From contig JARLHR010000074.1 of assembly GCA_031292145.1 (NCBI GenBank), forward strand, positions 1 through 64,000: a DNA stretch of 64,000 nucleotides, read 5' to 3'. Made by a program: the position numbers and the translations under genes. Positions 51,994 to 62,000 of this stretch are shown one piece after another. The notes under the pieces are model-generated. The model had not been told where the DNA came from. It worked only from the letters and a program-made list of their open reading frames with translations, and did no database searches. The stretch comes from Clostridium sp. Its GTDB lineage: Bacteria; Bacillota; Clostridia; Clostridiales; Clostridiaceae. Every line of letters starts with the position of its first letter. Position 1 is the first letter of the stretch.

Positions 51994-52382
51994 ATTTATA
52001 GATAAACAACTTTCACATACTTATGTTTAGAATATATATTTTCTCGATTTACCCATGTGTAGGTTATGTAGCATCAAAGTTAGCTAAGGAGGCTATAAAA
52101 ATAGAAAAATAGGAATATCATTAGAACTCTTATATATAAGTCAATTACCATTTTTACATCAATTTAACACAAGCAACCAATATTTTTAATAATCCTGTGT
52201 TATTCTTTAACAGTATTAAAAGAACTTACTATGAATAGATTCGTTAAAACAAAGATTCTGTTAGGTAATTATAAAAAATGGCTTAACACTTTGTAAAATT
52301 TTTAGTTCGTTAAGAATTGTATAAGTTTAGTAATGTTCATATAAGTTAACAGAATGATAATTATGCAAAGGGGAAATAAAAT
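51994..52382. other. 389-base intergenic region with a possible coding relic
   Basis: A short frame near 52050-52112 reads YPCVGYVASKLAKEAIKIEK then TAG, without a start or ribosome site; it could be the tail of a lost gene. The rest is AT-rich and should hold the promoter of the next gene. I see no repeat-family copy. Confidence 0.25.
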
Positions 52383-54296
52383 ATGCTTAAAAGAATTACA
52401 AAAATTACAGGTTTATTAATGAGTGCAGCTTCAATTATATCAATTGTGCCAGTACAAGCTGCTGATTATCAAAGTGTAACTGCTCAACAAGGTACTATCT
52501 ATAATGCAAAAGCAAAAGCAGGCGGTATTTTTATTGATGGAGAAATAAATGGACAAGATGAGGCTTTATATTGGGTATCAGCTGATGGTAAATACAATAA
52601 ACTTGATGGAATTGACTCCACTAATGATACTGCAAGTGATGTTATACAAAATAGATATCTAGAAATTGATACTGGTGCTATTAAATCTGATGGTACTCCT
52701 GATTATACTTATGTAGATTTAAAAGATAATTATAAGGTATTAGATTATGATGTAAGAACAGATTTAGAAGATACAGCTGCAAGAACTGTAAAGAGCAAAA
52801 TAAAAGATGACAATAACGGAAGATTTGCGAAAGATTTTTATGACAATCAAGAGGTTTCAAGTTCAACTCAACTTAAGGGTGCTGTAGCAAATAGTAAGTC
52901 TGGTTCAATTTTACCTATTATAGAAAACGGTAAGGATTGGTATCAAAATGCTGGAAGTGGATTAGCCGTTTATCAATATAATTTAGATAGTGATAAAACA
53001 CGACTTAATGGACAACTTGTTTCTACAATTTATGCTGATGCACAAGGAAATTATGTTGATGCAGATTATAATTTAGGAAACTTAAGAGTATGTACAAGTA
53101 CTACTGGTGCTGGTGCTAGTGCTACTCTTAACAATACTGAAGATTCTTATCAAATAAAAGAAGGCAATACAACCTATGATATAAAAGCAACCCTTAAAGA
53201 AGGCAAATATCTTACAGATAGTTCTGATTATATATACAGGCTTGCATATCTTAAAATATATAAAAAAGAAGACGGTCAGCCAGATTCTGCTTATGTAGAT
53301 GCAACAGGTGAATTCAAATTTGGAAGTAAGGGATATACAGTAACACCAGATAATACATCTGATAATTCTATAACTGTATTACAAAAATTCTCAAAGGCTC
53401 CAGCTACAAATACTATAGATGGTATTAAGTATTCTAAGGATTCACAAATTTATTTCTTTGCAGATAAAGATGGAAAATCTGAATATGTATTAGGAAAATC
53501 TGCTAGTGATGCAAGTAAAAAGACTGGCGCAAATACAGGTGGAAAAACAAAGGTAACAACTAGTTCGCAAAACATTCTTTCCAGTATATATCTTGATACC
53601 ACAAGTAGTAGAATATATGCAGAAACTATTACACCAAAAGCAAAAGATAGCTTTAATTATATAGATGTTAGCAGCTATGATGAATCAGACACAGATTCAA
53701 CTGCAAGTGGTATAGTTACAGCAGGTGGATGTCCATGGTTCTTACATGATGGATATATAATGACATGGGATCAAAACAAAAACTTTATTAAAGCATATCA
53801 ATCAGATTCTGGTGAATCTAACATATCTGTTGATAGCAAAGATAACTTTATTGATTGGGATCAAGATAAAGGGGTATATACAGTTATACACAATGTAAAA
53901 CCTGCTTCTGCAACTGGTACAGCAACTGCTACAACGGGTGCAACTAATACAGCTGCTACTACAGGTTCTGCTGTTTCAGTAAGTACAACTACTAAAACTG
54001 GCTGGGTATTAAATAAAGACAATACTTGGAATTATCTTTTAGAAAATGGAACTAAGAAGACTGGGTGGTTAAATGATAATGGAGCTTGGTATTATTTAAA
54101 AGTTGATGGTATTATGGCTACAGGTTGGATCAATGATAACGGTACTTGGTACTACCTAAATGCATCAGGTGCTATGAAAACTGGATGGGTAAATGACAAT
54201 GGAACTTGGTATTACTTAAATGCATCAGGAGCTATGTTAGCTGACACAACAGTTGATGGATATACATTAGGCAGCAATGGAGCATGGATAGGTTAG
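52383..54296 (+). CDS. Secreted cell-wall-binding protein with C-terminal choline-binding repeats
   Basis: The 637-residue exported protein has a signal peptide (residues 1-26, VQAAD). A large N-terminal region (about 27-515), rich in Asp, Ser, Thr and Tyr, lacks a family I can name; it holds repeated small beta-type segments such as GGIFIDGEINGQDEALYWVS. A Thr/Ala linker (about 505-535) leads to four CW-binding repeats (TGWVLNKDNTWNYLLENGTK, TGWLNDNGAWYYLKVDGIMA, two almost identical TGW-NDNGTWYYLNASGAM units). The repeats hold it on wall polymers. AAAGGGG precedes the ATG. The two last repeats are similar enough at DNA level to recombine. Confidence 0.8.
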   Translation: MLKRITKITGLLMSAASIISIVPVQAADYQSVTAQQGTIYNAKAKAGGIFIDGEINGQDEALYWVSADGKYNKLDGIDSTNDTASDVIQNRYLEIDTGAIKSDGTPDYTYVDLKDNYKVLDYDVRTDLEDTAARTVKSKIKDDNNGRFAKDFYDNQEVSSSTQLKGAVANSKSGSILPIIENGKDWYQNAGSGLAVYQYNLDSDKTRLNGQLVSTIYADAQGNYVDADYNLGNLRVCTSTTGAGASATLNNTEDSYQIKEGNTTYDIKATLKEGKYLTDSSDYIYRLAYLKIYKKEDGQPDSAYVDATGEFKFGSKGYTVTPDNTSDNSITVLQKFSKAPATNTIDGIKYSKDSQIYFFADKDGKSEYVLGKSASDASKKTGANTGGKTKVTTSSQNILSSIYLDTTSSRIYAETITPKAKDSFNYIDVSSYDESDTDSTASGIVTAGGCPWFLHDGYIMTWDQNKNFIKAYQSDSGESNISVDSKDNFIDWDQDKGVYTVIHNVKPASATGTATATTGATNTAATTGSAVSVSTTTKTGWVLNKDNTWNYLLENGTKKTGWLNDNGAWYYLKVDGIMATGWINDNGTWYYLNASGAMKTGWVNDNGTWYYLNASGAMLADTTVDGYTLGSNGAWIG

Positions 54297-54452
54297 TAGA
54301 ATAATTGCAATACTTTAAGTCTGTCAGGATTCTAGTATAAAATAAAAAAATAATATGTTATTTAAAAAGGTTGGAGGTAGAATTAAGCTTCCAACCTTTA
54401 TTTTATAAAAGTTAGAACTTAAATAAAATTATCTTAAAACGAAAAACAGAAT

Positions 54453-54613
54453 AAGGCACATGAAAGAAAATAATAGGCCAAAGATGCGACGTATATTTCG
54501 TGTCAGACAAGAAAGCAAATTCTGCTCATAGCGGGCCTATTAGTAGAATTTGCTGACACAGTATGACGCGAAATAGACAAGCATACTGGTCTATTATTTT
54601 CTTGATTGTGCCT
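54453..54613 (-). repeat. Palindromic repeat family, long copy 5 (reverse)
   Basis: It begins AAGGCACATGAAAGAAAATA and ends TTATTTTCTTGATTGTGCCT; the core CTCATAGCGGGCCTATTAG is the reverse complement of the forward copies. It lies 156 bases after the wall-protein stop. Between, TTGGAGG and CCTTTATTTTA at about 54370-54408 (AGGTTGGA/TCCAACCT) form a separate terminator-like hairpin. Confidence 0.88.
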
Positions 54614-54770
54614 ACAAGTTAAAAGTAAATCATTTTCAATATTTTGAGTAATTCAATTTAATCCTTATTCACTAAAATATACAACACATAATATGAAATT
54701 CAGGTTAAACAATATTATTAGGATAAGAAGTTACAATTATGAAATATACTGAAATAAAGGAATGATGAAA

Positions 54771-56006
54771 ATGTCAAAAGTATTATTTATAGCTATAGCA
54801 GGCCATGGACATGTTAACCCAACTATAGGTATCGTTAGAGAATTAATAGATCGAGGAGAAAATGTTACATATATTGCTGGCGAAGAATTTAGAGAAAAAA
54901 TAGAAGCGACTGGAGCTAAATTTAAAGGTCATAAGAATTTCAATATGTCAGACCGTGTTACTAAAAATTTAAATGTACCTAATAATAAATCGTTGTTGGA
55001 TATCATCGGAAATATAAATTTAACCGATAGTAAGATATTATCCAATCTTACTAATACATTTAAAGAAATAATTGAAGCTGTATTTAATTCAAATGAAAAA
55101 TTTGATTATATTATTTATGATTCGCCATTTATCTTAGGTCCAGAAATAGGAAGAGTACTAAAAATTCCTACCATTTCTTCTACTAGTACCTTTGGAATAA
55201 ATGAAGCAATAATAAAAAATATATTAGCATCATTAAACCTTGATAAATTCAAGGAAATTTTAAATAATCCTGATTATATAAATTTTACGAAGGATTTACA
55301 AGAAAAGTATGATATAAAATTTCCTAGCATGCTTAGTGAATTTACTGGAAAAGGTATGATTAATATTGTGTATACGTCTAAATATTTTCAACCATATAGT
55401 GAAACATTTGATGAAAGTTATAAGTTTATTGGTCCATCAGTAATAGATAGAAAAGAAAGTATCGACATTAATTTAAAAAATAAAGAGAATAAAAAAATTA
55501 TTTATATATCTCTAGGAACTATATTTAATAATTCCATTGAATTTTATGAAAGCTGCTTTGAAGCTTTTAAAGATATAGATGCGGAAGTTATTATGTCTGT
55601 GGGCAAAAAAATTGATATAAATATTTTTGAAAATATTCCATCAAATTTTAGTGTTCACAATTATGTACCTCAACTTGAAGTGTTAAAACATGCAGATGTA
55701 TTTATTACTCATGGTGGTATGAATAGTACAAATGAAGGTTTGTATTACGATGTACCATTAATCCTTATACCACAATCCGTTGATCAGCCTTTAGTAGCTA
55801 ATAGAGTTGCAGAGCTTGGTGCAGGTATTGTTATTGAAAAAAGTGAAACTACTCCAGAAATGTTGAAGGAATGTGTAGAAAGGATTTTTTCAGATAATAG
55901 TTTTAAGATAAACAGTAAAAAAATCGGAAAATCTTTAAGGGAAGCAGGAGGATATAAAAGAGGAGTTGATGAAATCTTAAACTTAAAAAACTCCATTCAA
56001 AGTTAA
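54771..56006 (+). CDS. MGT-family UDP-glycosyltransferase (YjiC-like)
   Basis: The start is taken as the ATG at 54771, nine bases after AAAGGA; the ATG codons at 54762 and 54765 abut the site. The 411-residue cytoplasmic GT1 enzyme has the GT-B fold: N-lobe AIAGHGHVNPTIGIVRELID with the catalytic-base histidine region, and C-lobe IIYISLGTIFNNS followed by the donor-site signature V-P-Q-L-E-V-L ... F-I-T-H-G-G-M-N-S-T-N-E-G ... P-Q-S-V-D-Q-P. It is close to macrolide glycosyltransferases and Bacillus YjiC, which glucosylate small hydrophobic acceptors. It follows a repeat copy and stands alone. Confidence 0.88.
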   Translation: MSKVLFIAIAGHGHVNPTIGIVRELIDRGENVTYIAGEEFREKIEATGAKFKGHKNFNMSDRVTKNLNVPNNKSLLDIIGNINLTDSKILSNLTNTFKEIIEAVFNSNEKFDYIIYDSPFILGPEIGRVLKIPTISSTSTFGINEAIIKNILASLNLDKFKEILNNPDYINFTKDLQEKYDIKFPSMLSEFTGKGMINIVYTSKYFQPYSETFDESYKFIGPSVIDRKESIDINLKNKENKKIIYISLGTIFNNSIEFYESCFEAFKDIDAEVIMSVGKKIDINIFENIPSNFSVHNYVPQLEVLKHADVFITHGGMNSTNEGLYYDVPLILIPQSVDQPLVANRVAELGAGIVIEKSETTPEMLKECVERIFSDNSFKINSKKIGKSLREAGGYKRGVDEILNLKNSIQS

Positions 56007-56060
56007 TAAAAAATACAATCATTTAGATAAATAATAAGAGTGTATACGGAGGGAGAATAA

Positions 56061-56903
56061 TTGAGGAATGATAGTAATAGTAGAGAAAATCATTCAAAAC
56101 TTCATGTAGTTGGAGCTAAACCGTCACTAGGGAGGGAAATGTTGAACAAAGTTCCAGAGATTACAATCTTTTTCTGGATTATCAAAGTGCTAACCACTGG
56201 AATGGGCGAGGTGGCATCTGATTATCTAGCTAATCAACTAGATCCTGTAATTGCAGTAGCCATTGCAGGTATTGCACTAGTAGCCTCATTAGTATTACAG
56301 TTCTTAGTACGCCGATATGTGGCATGGATTTACTGGATAACTGTCATCATGGTAAGTATTTTTGGTACGATGGCCGCAGATGTAGTGCACGTTGGATTTG
56401 GCGTACCATACATTGCCTCAGCAGTATTCTTTGTGGTGGCCTTGGCAATTATCTTCGTAACCTGGTATGTAAGTGAGAAGACTTTGTCCATACATAGCAT
56501 CTACACTAGCCGTCGAGAGTTTTTTTATTGGGCTACCATATTGACTACGTTCGCACTGGGTACCGCGGCAGGAGACATGACTGCCACAACAATGCACTTA
56601 GGTTATTTTTATTCGGGTGTGCTATTTGCACTCTTAATTGCTATCTCGGCTTTGGTCTATTGGTTGTTTGCTTTAAACGAGATTTTTACCTTTTGGTTCG
56701 CGTACATAGTTACACGACCGTTGGGTGCTTCATTTGCGGATTGGATGGGAGTACCTAGTAATCGAGGAGGTCTTGGATTAGGAACTGGGTGGGTCAGCTT
56801 AGGCTTAACGATTATAATTTTTGCCCTTATTGGTTACATTACGATAACCCGTAAGGATATTGAAGTTCGTAGACATGCTGAGTCACAGTCACGCAAAAAA
56901 TAA
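56061..56903 (+). CDS. COG4705-type polytopic membrane protein, GC-richer than neighbours
   Basis: The 280-residue protein starts at a TTG after GGAGGGAG. It has about eight helices in repeated two-helix units (DUF347/COG4705 type). Repeats share a motif like T-x-x-G-x-x-x-x-D: VLTTGMGEVASDYLANQ, FGTMAADVVHVGFG, FALGTAAGDMTATTMHLGYF and RPLGASFADWMG. The conserved acidic residues in helices suggest ion binding or transport, but no substrate is known to me. G and C in third positions are clearly more frequent than in the surrounding genes, so the gene was probably acquired. It lies 54 bases after the glycosyltransferase. Confidence 0.75.
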   Translation: MRNDSNSRENHSKLHVVGAKPSLGREMLNKVPEITIFFWIIKVLTTGMGEVASDYLANQLDPVIAVAIAGIALVASLVLQFLVRRYVAWIYWITVIMVSIFGTMAADVVHVGFGVPYIASAVFFVVALAIIFVTWYVSEKTLSIHSIYTSRREFFYWATILTTFALGTAAGDMTATTMHLGYFYSGVLFALLIAISALVYWLFALNEIFTFWFAYIVTRPLGASFADWMGVPSNRGGLGLGTGWVSLGLTIIIFALIGYITITRKDIEVRRHAESQSRKK

Positions 56904-57099
56904 CATTTTTATTAATATCAGAAAATTATAAGAGAAGTATTGATGAAGTTACATTAATATATTCTATTTGTTATTGATAAGTATTTAATAAATAAATATT
57001 TAGATAGGTTAATTTAGGTAGCCTAATTTTATTTATGAACTATACCATGACTTCCAACATATTATAGTTTCAGAAGACTTTGAAAAGGAGTTAAATCAT

Positions 57100-57360
57100 A
57101 TGGTACAATATGGACCTCCGAATTCTCCACCACCAAAAACTAAACCTAAAAAACCAAGAAATTCATATATTATTGACTGCTTACACTCATATACGTATGT
57201 ATGGCCGAAGAAAGGAAAGCCTTTTTGGTTCTATCCTACAAGAATAGAGTATGGCGAGGTTTCAGGTTATAGATGGGATGGAAAGAAGTGGACATTCTAT
57301 GGATTTGATCCAAAATCTATTGATCAGGTTGCATGTTCTCCAGTTCCTACACTTTACTAA
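57100..57360 (+). CDS. Small Pro/aromatic-rich hypothetical protein, 86 aa
   Basis: AAAAGGAG precedes the ATG at a good spacing. The protein starts with a proline/lysine-rich segment (YGPPNSPPPKTKPKKPRN) followed by an aromatic-rich block (HSYTYVWPKKGKPFWFYPTR, then YRWDGKKWTFYGFDPKSID) with two cysteines. The second half looks like a small beta-sheet domain. I do not recognise the family; such short Tyr/Trp/Pro-rich proteins are found on spores or in transport helpers in clostridia, which is only a guess. An efficient terminator follows. Confidence 0.6.
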   Translation: MVQYGPPNSPPPKTKPKKPRNSYIIDCLHSYTYVWPKKGKPFWFYPTRIEYGEVSGYRWDGKKWTFYGFDPKSIDQVACSPVPTLY

Positions 57361-57369
57361 AGTTATAAA

Positions 57370-57408
57370 ACAGGCCCTCAATGTATTTAATTACGTTGGA
57401 GGGCCTTT
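57370..57408. terminator. Bidirectional terminator between convergent genes
   Basis: AGGCCCTCAA pairs with TTGGAGGGCCT with one extra base, followed by TTTGTG. The loop (TGTATTTAATTACG) is almost the same as in the terminator at 16856-16898. Confidence 0.85.
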
Positions 57409-57433
57409 GTGTTCACTCGTAAATACAAGAATA

Positions 57434-58048
57434 TTAATTGAGAAATTCAATAATACCAAGTATTATTAGCAATATGCCTGAAATTAATGGTGCATATTTA
57501 CCTAAAAAATTACCCAATACATTGTTTCCTATAGTTTCCCCAAGTAGTATTGTGAGAATACTTAATACAAATGTGAATATGACTGTAAATTCAATACTAA
57601 CTCCTGTTATACTTGCCGCTACGCCAGTACCTAAGTTGTTAAAGGTTAATGCGAATGCAACAAGGATAGCCTCTTTTATATTTATATCACCAGAGTTGTC
57701 TAAGTCTGATTTTTCAGCATACTCAATCATATCAGTGATATCTTTTAAAGCAAGTTCTTTTGAACATTTATTACTTATAAGTTTTATTATGCTTTGGACT
57801 ACAAAATATCCTCCCAATATAATAATAACTCCGGCGCCAAAACCATTTGCTATATAATGTGGTAAAAATTTTGAGATATATACGCCAAGGGACATAGATA
57901 AAAATGTGCCTGTAGATGTTATAATTGCTATGATAAGATTTGCAATTATTCCTATCTTTATTTTTTTTAGCCCATATGCGGTGCCTACAACTACGTTATC
58001 TAGATTAGAGGATAAACTAAACAATAATGCAGATAAAAGTAATGCCAT
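57434..58048 (-). CDS. ytaF: YtaF-like sporulation membrane protein (MntP relative)
   Basis: The start is the ATG at 58048 with AAAAAGGA upstream; the frame open to 58168 has no site. The 204-residue protein has six helices in two inverted halves. The first half carries ALLFSLSSNLDNVVVGTAYG and the second FALTFNNLGTGVAASITGVS; the Asn/Asp pair in helix 1 and Asn pair in helix 4 correspond to the metal-site motifs of MntP/LysE-type proteins. The central loop has D-L-D-N-S-G-D-I-N, an EF-hand-like patch. It matches the sporulation protein YtaF family; function is not established. Confidence 0.8.
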   Translation of the reverse strand: MALLLSALLFSLSSNLDNVVVGTAYGLKKIKIGIIANLIIAIITSTGTFLSMSLGVYISKFLPHYIANGFGAGVIIILGGYFVVQSIIKLISNKCSKELALKDITDMIEYAEKSDLDNSGDINIKEAILVAFALTFNNLGTGVAASITGVSIEFTVIFTFVLSILTILLGETIGNNVLGNFLGKYAPLISGILLIILGIIEFLN

Positions 58049-58315
58049 AAATATGTTTTCCTTTTTATTATTTATATTATAATATATGTATATGGATATA
58101 TATTCATATGGTGATTTAGAATTTTTAAACCACTTGTGGCAACGTAAAAAAATCTCTATATATAACATAAGAGATGTATATGGGAAGATGATTAATTTTT
58201 TAGTATAACCAACTATAGCTTTACTTGAATAAGTATTATTGCATAACTACTCCATATGGATTTATTCTAAATCTAATGATAAAATATAATGTATTTAATA
58301 ATAGGAGGGAAATGA

Positions 58316-58858
58316 ATGATTTTTTTTGGGCATTTAGGTTTAACTACTGGAGCTATAAAGGCATATGAAGTAATTTCTCATAAAGATAAAAAGTTAAGTG
58401 ATAAAGTTTTAATTGATTACAGAGTTGTTCTGATTGGAGCAATATTACCTGATATTATAGATAAACCAATTGGTGCTGGTTTATTTCGCAGTACATTCCA
58501 TAATAGCCGTATTTTTGGACATACACTAATATTCTCGCTTTTATTGATTTTGATAGGTTTCTATATGTTAAATAAACGTGGGAAAAAGAATATTTTAATA
58601 TTTGGAATTTGTAGTTCTATTCATTTAGTATTAGATAGTATGTGGTTATATCCTGACATATTGTTTTGGCCATACTTCGGATGGAGGTTTCCTGAAAGGC
58701 CAGAAGGAAATTGGGTAAGCAGTGATATGATTAGACTTATTACAGACCAAAGTTATTACCTGCCTGAATTAATAGGTTTTATAATTATTGCGTATTTTTT
58801 TATACGGCTTTTAAGGAATAAACAGATGAAGTATTTTATAAGTCAAGGAAAATTATAG
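58316..58858 (+). CDS. YdjM/DUF457-type membrane-bound metal-dependent hydrolase
   Basis: The 180-residue protein has an early H-x-G-L motif (FFGHLGLTTGAI, His6), a second metal motif G-A-I-L-P-D-I-I-D (Asp around 46), an R-x-F-G-H-T helix and H-L-V-L-D-S-M-W, with three to four membrane helices. That set of His/Asp residues defines the YdjM-like family of predicted zinc-dependent inner-membrane hydrolases. The DNA-damage link known for E. coli YdjM cannot be inferred here. AGGAGGGAA lies before the ATG. It stands alone. Confidence 0.78.
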   Translation: MIFFGHLGLTTGAIKAYEVISHKDKKLSDKVLIDYRVVLIGAILPDIIDKPIGAGLFRSTFHNSRIFGHTLIFSLLLILIGFYMLNKRGKKNILIFGICSSIHLVLDSMWLYPDILFWPYFGWRFPERPEGNWVSSDMIRLITDQSYYLPELIGFIIIAYFFIRLLRNKQMKYFISQGKL

Positions 58859-59038
58859 TTTTAACGAAGAACATGTAGTTAGCAAACATACTATCGGTCT
58901 TGACAATATTTTTGGATTATGGAATGATAATTAAATACTAGAAAACTATTAATGAATTAATTACTTTATGAATAGATGCTGTATTACTTGGATTAGGTGG
59001 TATAATTGAACATGCTAAAGATTTTTTAAAGAGGGTTA

Positions 59039-62000
59039 ATGAGTAGTATGAAAAGAATAAATGAAGCTTTTAGTGATTATAAATCCGGTGGGAACATAAT
59101 TAACGCCGTTATAGAATCCGTAACTTTACGTAAAAGAACTAAAATCTTAGAAATGGAAATTAGTTCAGATAAATATATTGAATTAGGAGAAATTGAGGGC
59201 TTTAATAATTTTATAAAAGAAAGATTTGACTTAAACGATACTAAAATTTTTGTTAAGTATACTGAGGGAGTGAATATAAAGCCTATAGAAGAGGAATTGA
59301 AAAACATTTTATTTTCTATGTCAAATAAATATCCTGCTTTAAAAGCAGTGGTGAATAATGGCGAATACGAAATAGATGGAAAAACTATAAATTTCAATTT
59401 GAAAATTCCAGTAGCAGGTTTTTTGAAAACCATGGAATATGATACAAAAATTAACAGAGCTATAAAAAGCCTATATGGTACACACTATAATATTAATTTT
59501 GTTGATAAATTAGGTAGTGAAGAGTTAGTAAAAATTGCAGAAGATAAACGCGCAAATGAAATGATGTTTATTAAAGAAATTAAAACTACGCAAAGCAATA
59601 ATACCCCTGAATTACCTAAGAAAGTCGAAGAAAGCAAACCGGAAGTAAAGGCAGAAGGTGATGATAAAAAAGCAAATTCACTATTAATTGTTGGCAGAAA
59701 TCCTAACATTAAGGAACCAGTAGTAAAAATTACTGATATCACACCAAATGAGGGTAGGGTAGTTATACAAGGCGAAGTATCTAATATAGAAGCAAAGGAA
59801 TTAAGAAGTGGAAAAACTTTAATTTCTTTTGACTTATATGATGGATCAAATTCCATGACTTGTAAGGTGTTTTGCAAGCCTGGCGAAGATTCTGAAGTAT
59901 TACCTAAACTTAAAAAAGCTAAGGGCGTTAAGCTTGCTGGAAATGCAGGTTATAGTAATTTTTCTCATGAAGTTGAGCTTATTGCTAATACTGTAATTGA
60001 AACAGATGGAATGAGGAAGGTTAAGAGACAGGATAATGCAGAGGTGAAGAGAGTGGAACTTCACATGCATACACAAATGAGCCAAATGGATGCCATGTCC
60101 AGTGCCAGTGATTTGATTAAAAGAGCCATGAGTTGGGGAATGAAATCTATTGCCATAACTGATCATGGAGTGGTGCAGTCATTTCCTGAAGCACATAAAC
60201 TTTTAGGAAGAGATAATCCAGACATGAAAGTTATATATGGAGTAGAAGGTTATTTGGCACCTGATAAAAAGCCATCTGTAACAAATATTAAGGGGCAGAG
60301 CATTGATACAACATATTGTGTTCTAGATTTGGAAACCACAGGCTTTTCTCCAGTAACAGAGAAAATTACTGAAATAGGAGTTATGAAAATCAAGGATGGA
60401 AAGGTAATAGATAAATTTAGCTGCTTTGTTAATCCTGAAAAGTCAATTCCATCAAGGGTTGTGGAAGTTACTAATATAACCGATGATATGGTGAGAAATG
60501 CGGAAACCATAGATAAGGTATTCCCTAAAATGATGGAATTTATTGAAGGAAGTGTTTTAGTTGCTCATAATGCTGAATTTGATATCAACTTTTTAAAGCA
60601 TAATTCAAGGGTTTTAGGCTATGAGTTTGATTTTACCTATGTGGATACCTTGTCTTTAGCACAAGAAATCTTCCCGGATTTTAAAACTTATAAATTAGGA
60701 AGAATTGCTAAAAACCTTGGAATAAAGGTGGAGGTTGCTCATAGAGCTTTAGATGACGTGGATACCACTGTTAAGGTGTTTAACATAATGATTGAAAAGC
60801 TAAAGGAAAGGGGAGCAGAAACACTTGAGGATATTGAAGTTTATGCTTCTGATGAGGAATCCAGGAAGCAAGCCTATAAAAAGGTTAAAACTAATCATAT
60901 AATAATACTAGCAAAGGATTCTGTGGGCTTAAAGAACTTGTATAAGCTTGTATCATATTCACATTTAGATTATTTTTATAAAAAGCCGCGTATATTAAAG
61001 AGTATGCTAAAAAAATATTCTGAAGGCTTAATCATTGGAAGTGCCTGCAGCGAAGGTGAGCTATTTCAAGCAATACTTCTAGGAAAATCTGAGGAGAAAA
61101 TAGAAGCAATTGCAAACTTCTATGATTATTTAGAGATTCAGCCTTTGGGTAATAATGATTATTTAGTAAGGCAGGAGCAGGTACCAAGTAAAGAATACCT
61201 AAAGGAAATTAATAAAAAAATAATAGCACTAGCAGAAAAATTAAATAAACCTGTTGTGGCAACAGGAGACGTTCACTTCTTAGATCCCGAGGACGAGATA
61301 TACAGGCGTATATTAGAAGCAGGACAGGGCTTTAAGGATGCTGATGATCAAGCTCCATTATATTTAAGAACCACTGAGGAGATGCTTAATGAATTTGCCT
61401 ATTTAGGAAGAGAAAAGGCTTATGAAGTTGTTGTTACAAACACCAATAAGGTAGCAGATATGTGTGAGCAGATTAGTCCTATTTCACCTGAAAAATGTCC
61501 ACCACACATTGAGGGCTGCGAACAGACTATTAAAGATATTGCATATGATAAGGCCCATGAACTGTATGGAGATCCGCTTCCAGAAATCGTTCAGGCTAGA
61601 CTAGATAGAGAGTTGGATTCCATCATAAAAAATGGATTCTCCGTAATGTATATTATCGCTCAAAAGCTAGTATGGAAATCAAATGAAGATGGCTATTTGG
61701 TAGGTTCCAGAGGATCTGTTGGTTCATCTTTTGTAGCAAATATGACTGGTATAACAGAAGTAAACGCATTGCCACCGCACTATAGATGCTCCAAATGCAA
61801 GCATTCTGACTTTTCGGATTATGGTGCTAAAATTGGTTTCGACTTACCTGATAAGGACTGTCCTATCTGCAACGAAAAGCTAGTTAAGGATGGTATAGAC
61901 ATACCATTTGAAACCTTTTTAGGCTTTAATGGAGATAAGGAGCCGGATATAGATTTAAACTTCTCAGGAGAATATCAGGCAAAAGCCCATAGATATACAG

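Noticed and set aside
51994..52382. Short frame ending AKEAIKIEK as a gene
   Set aside because: No start codon, no ribosome site and fewer than 25 codons; noted only as a possible relic.
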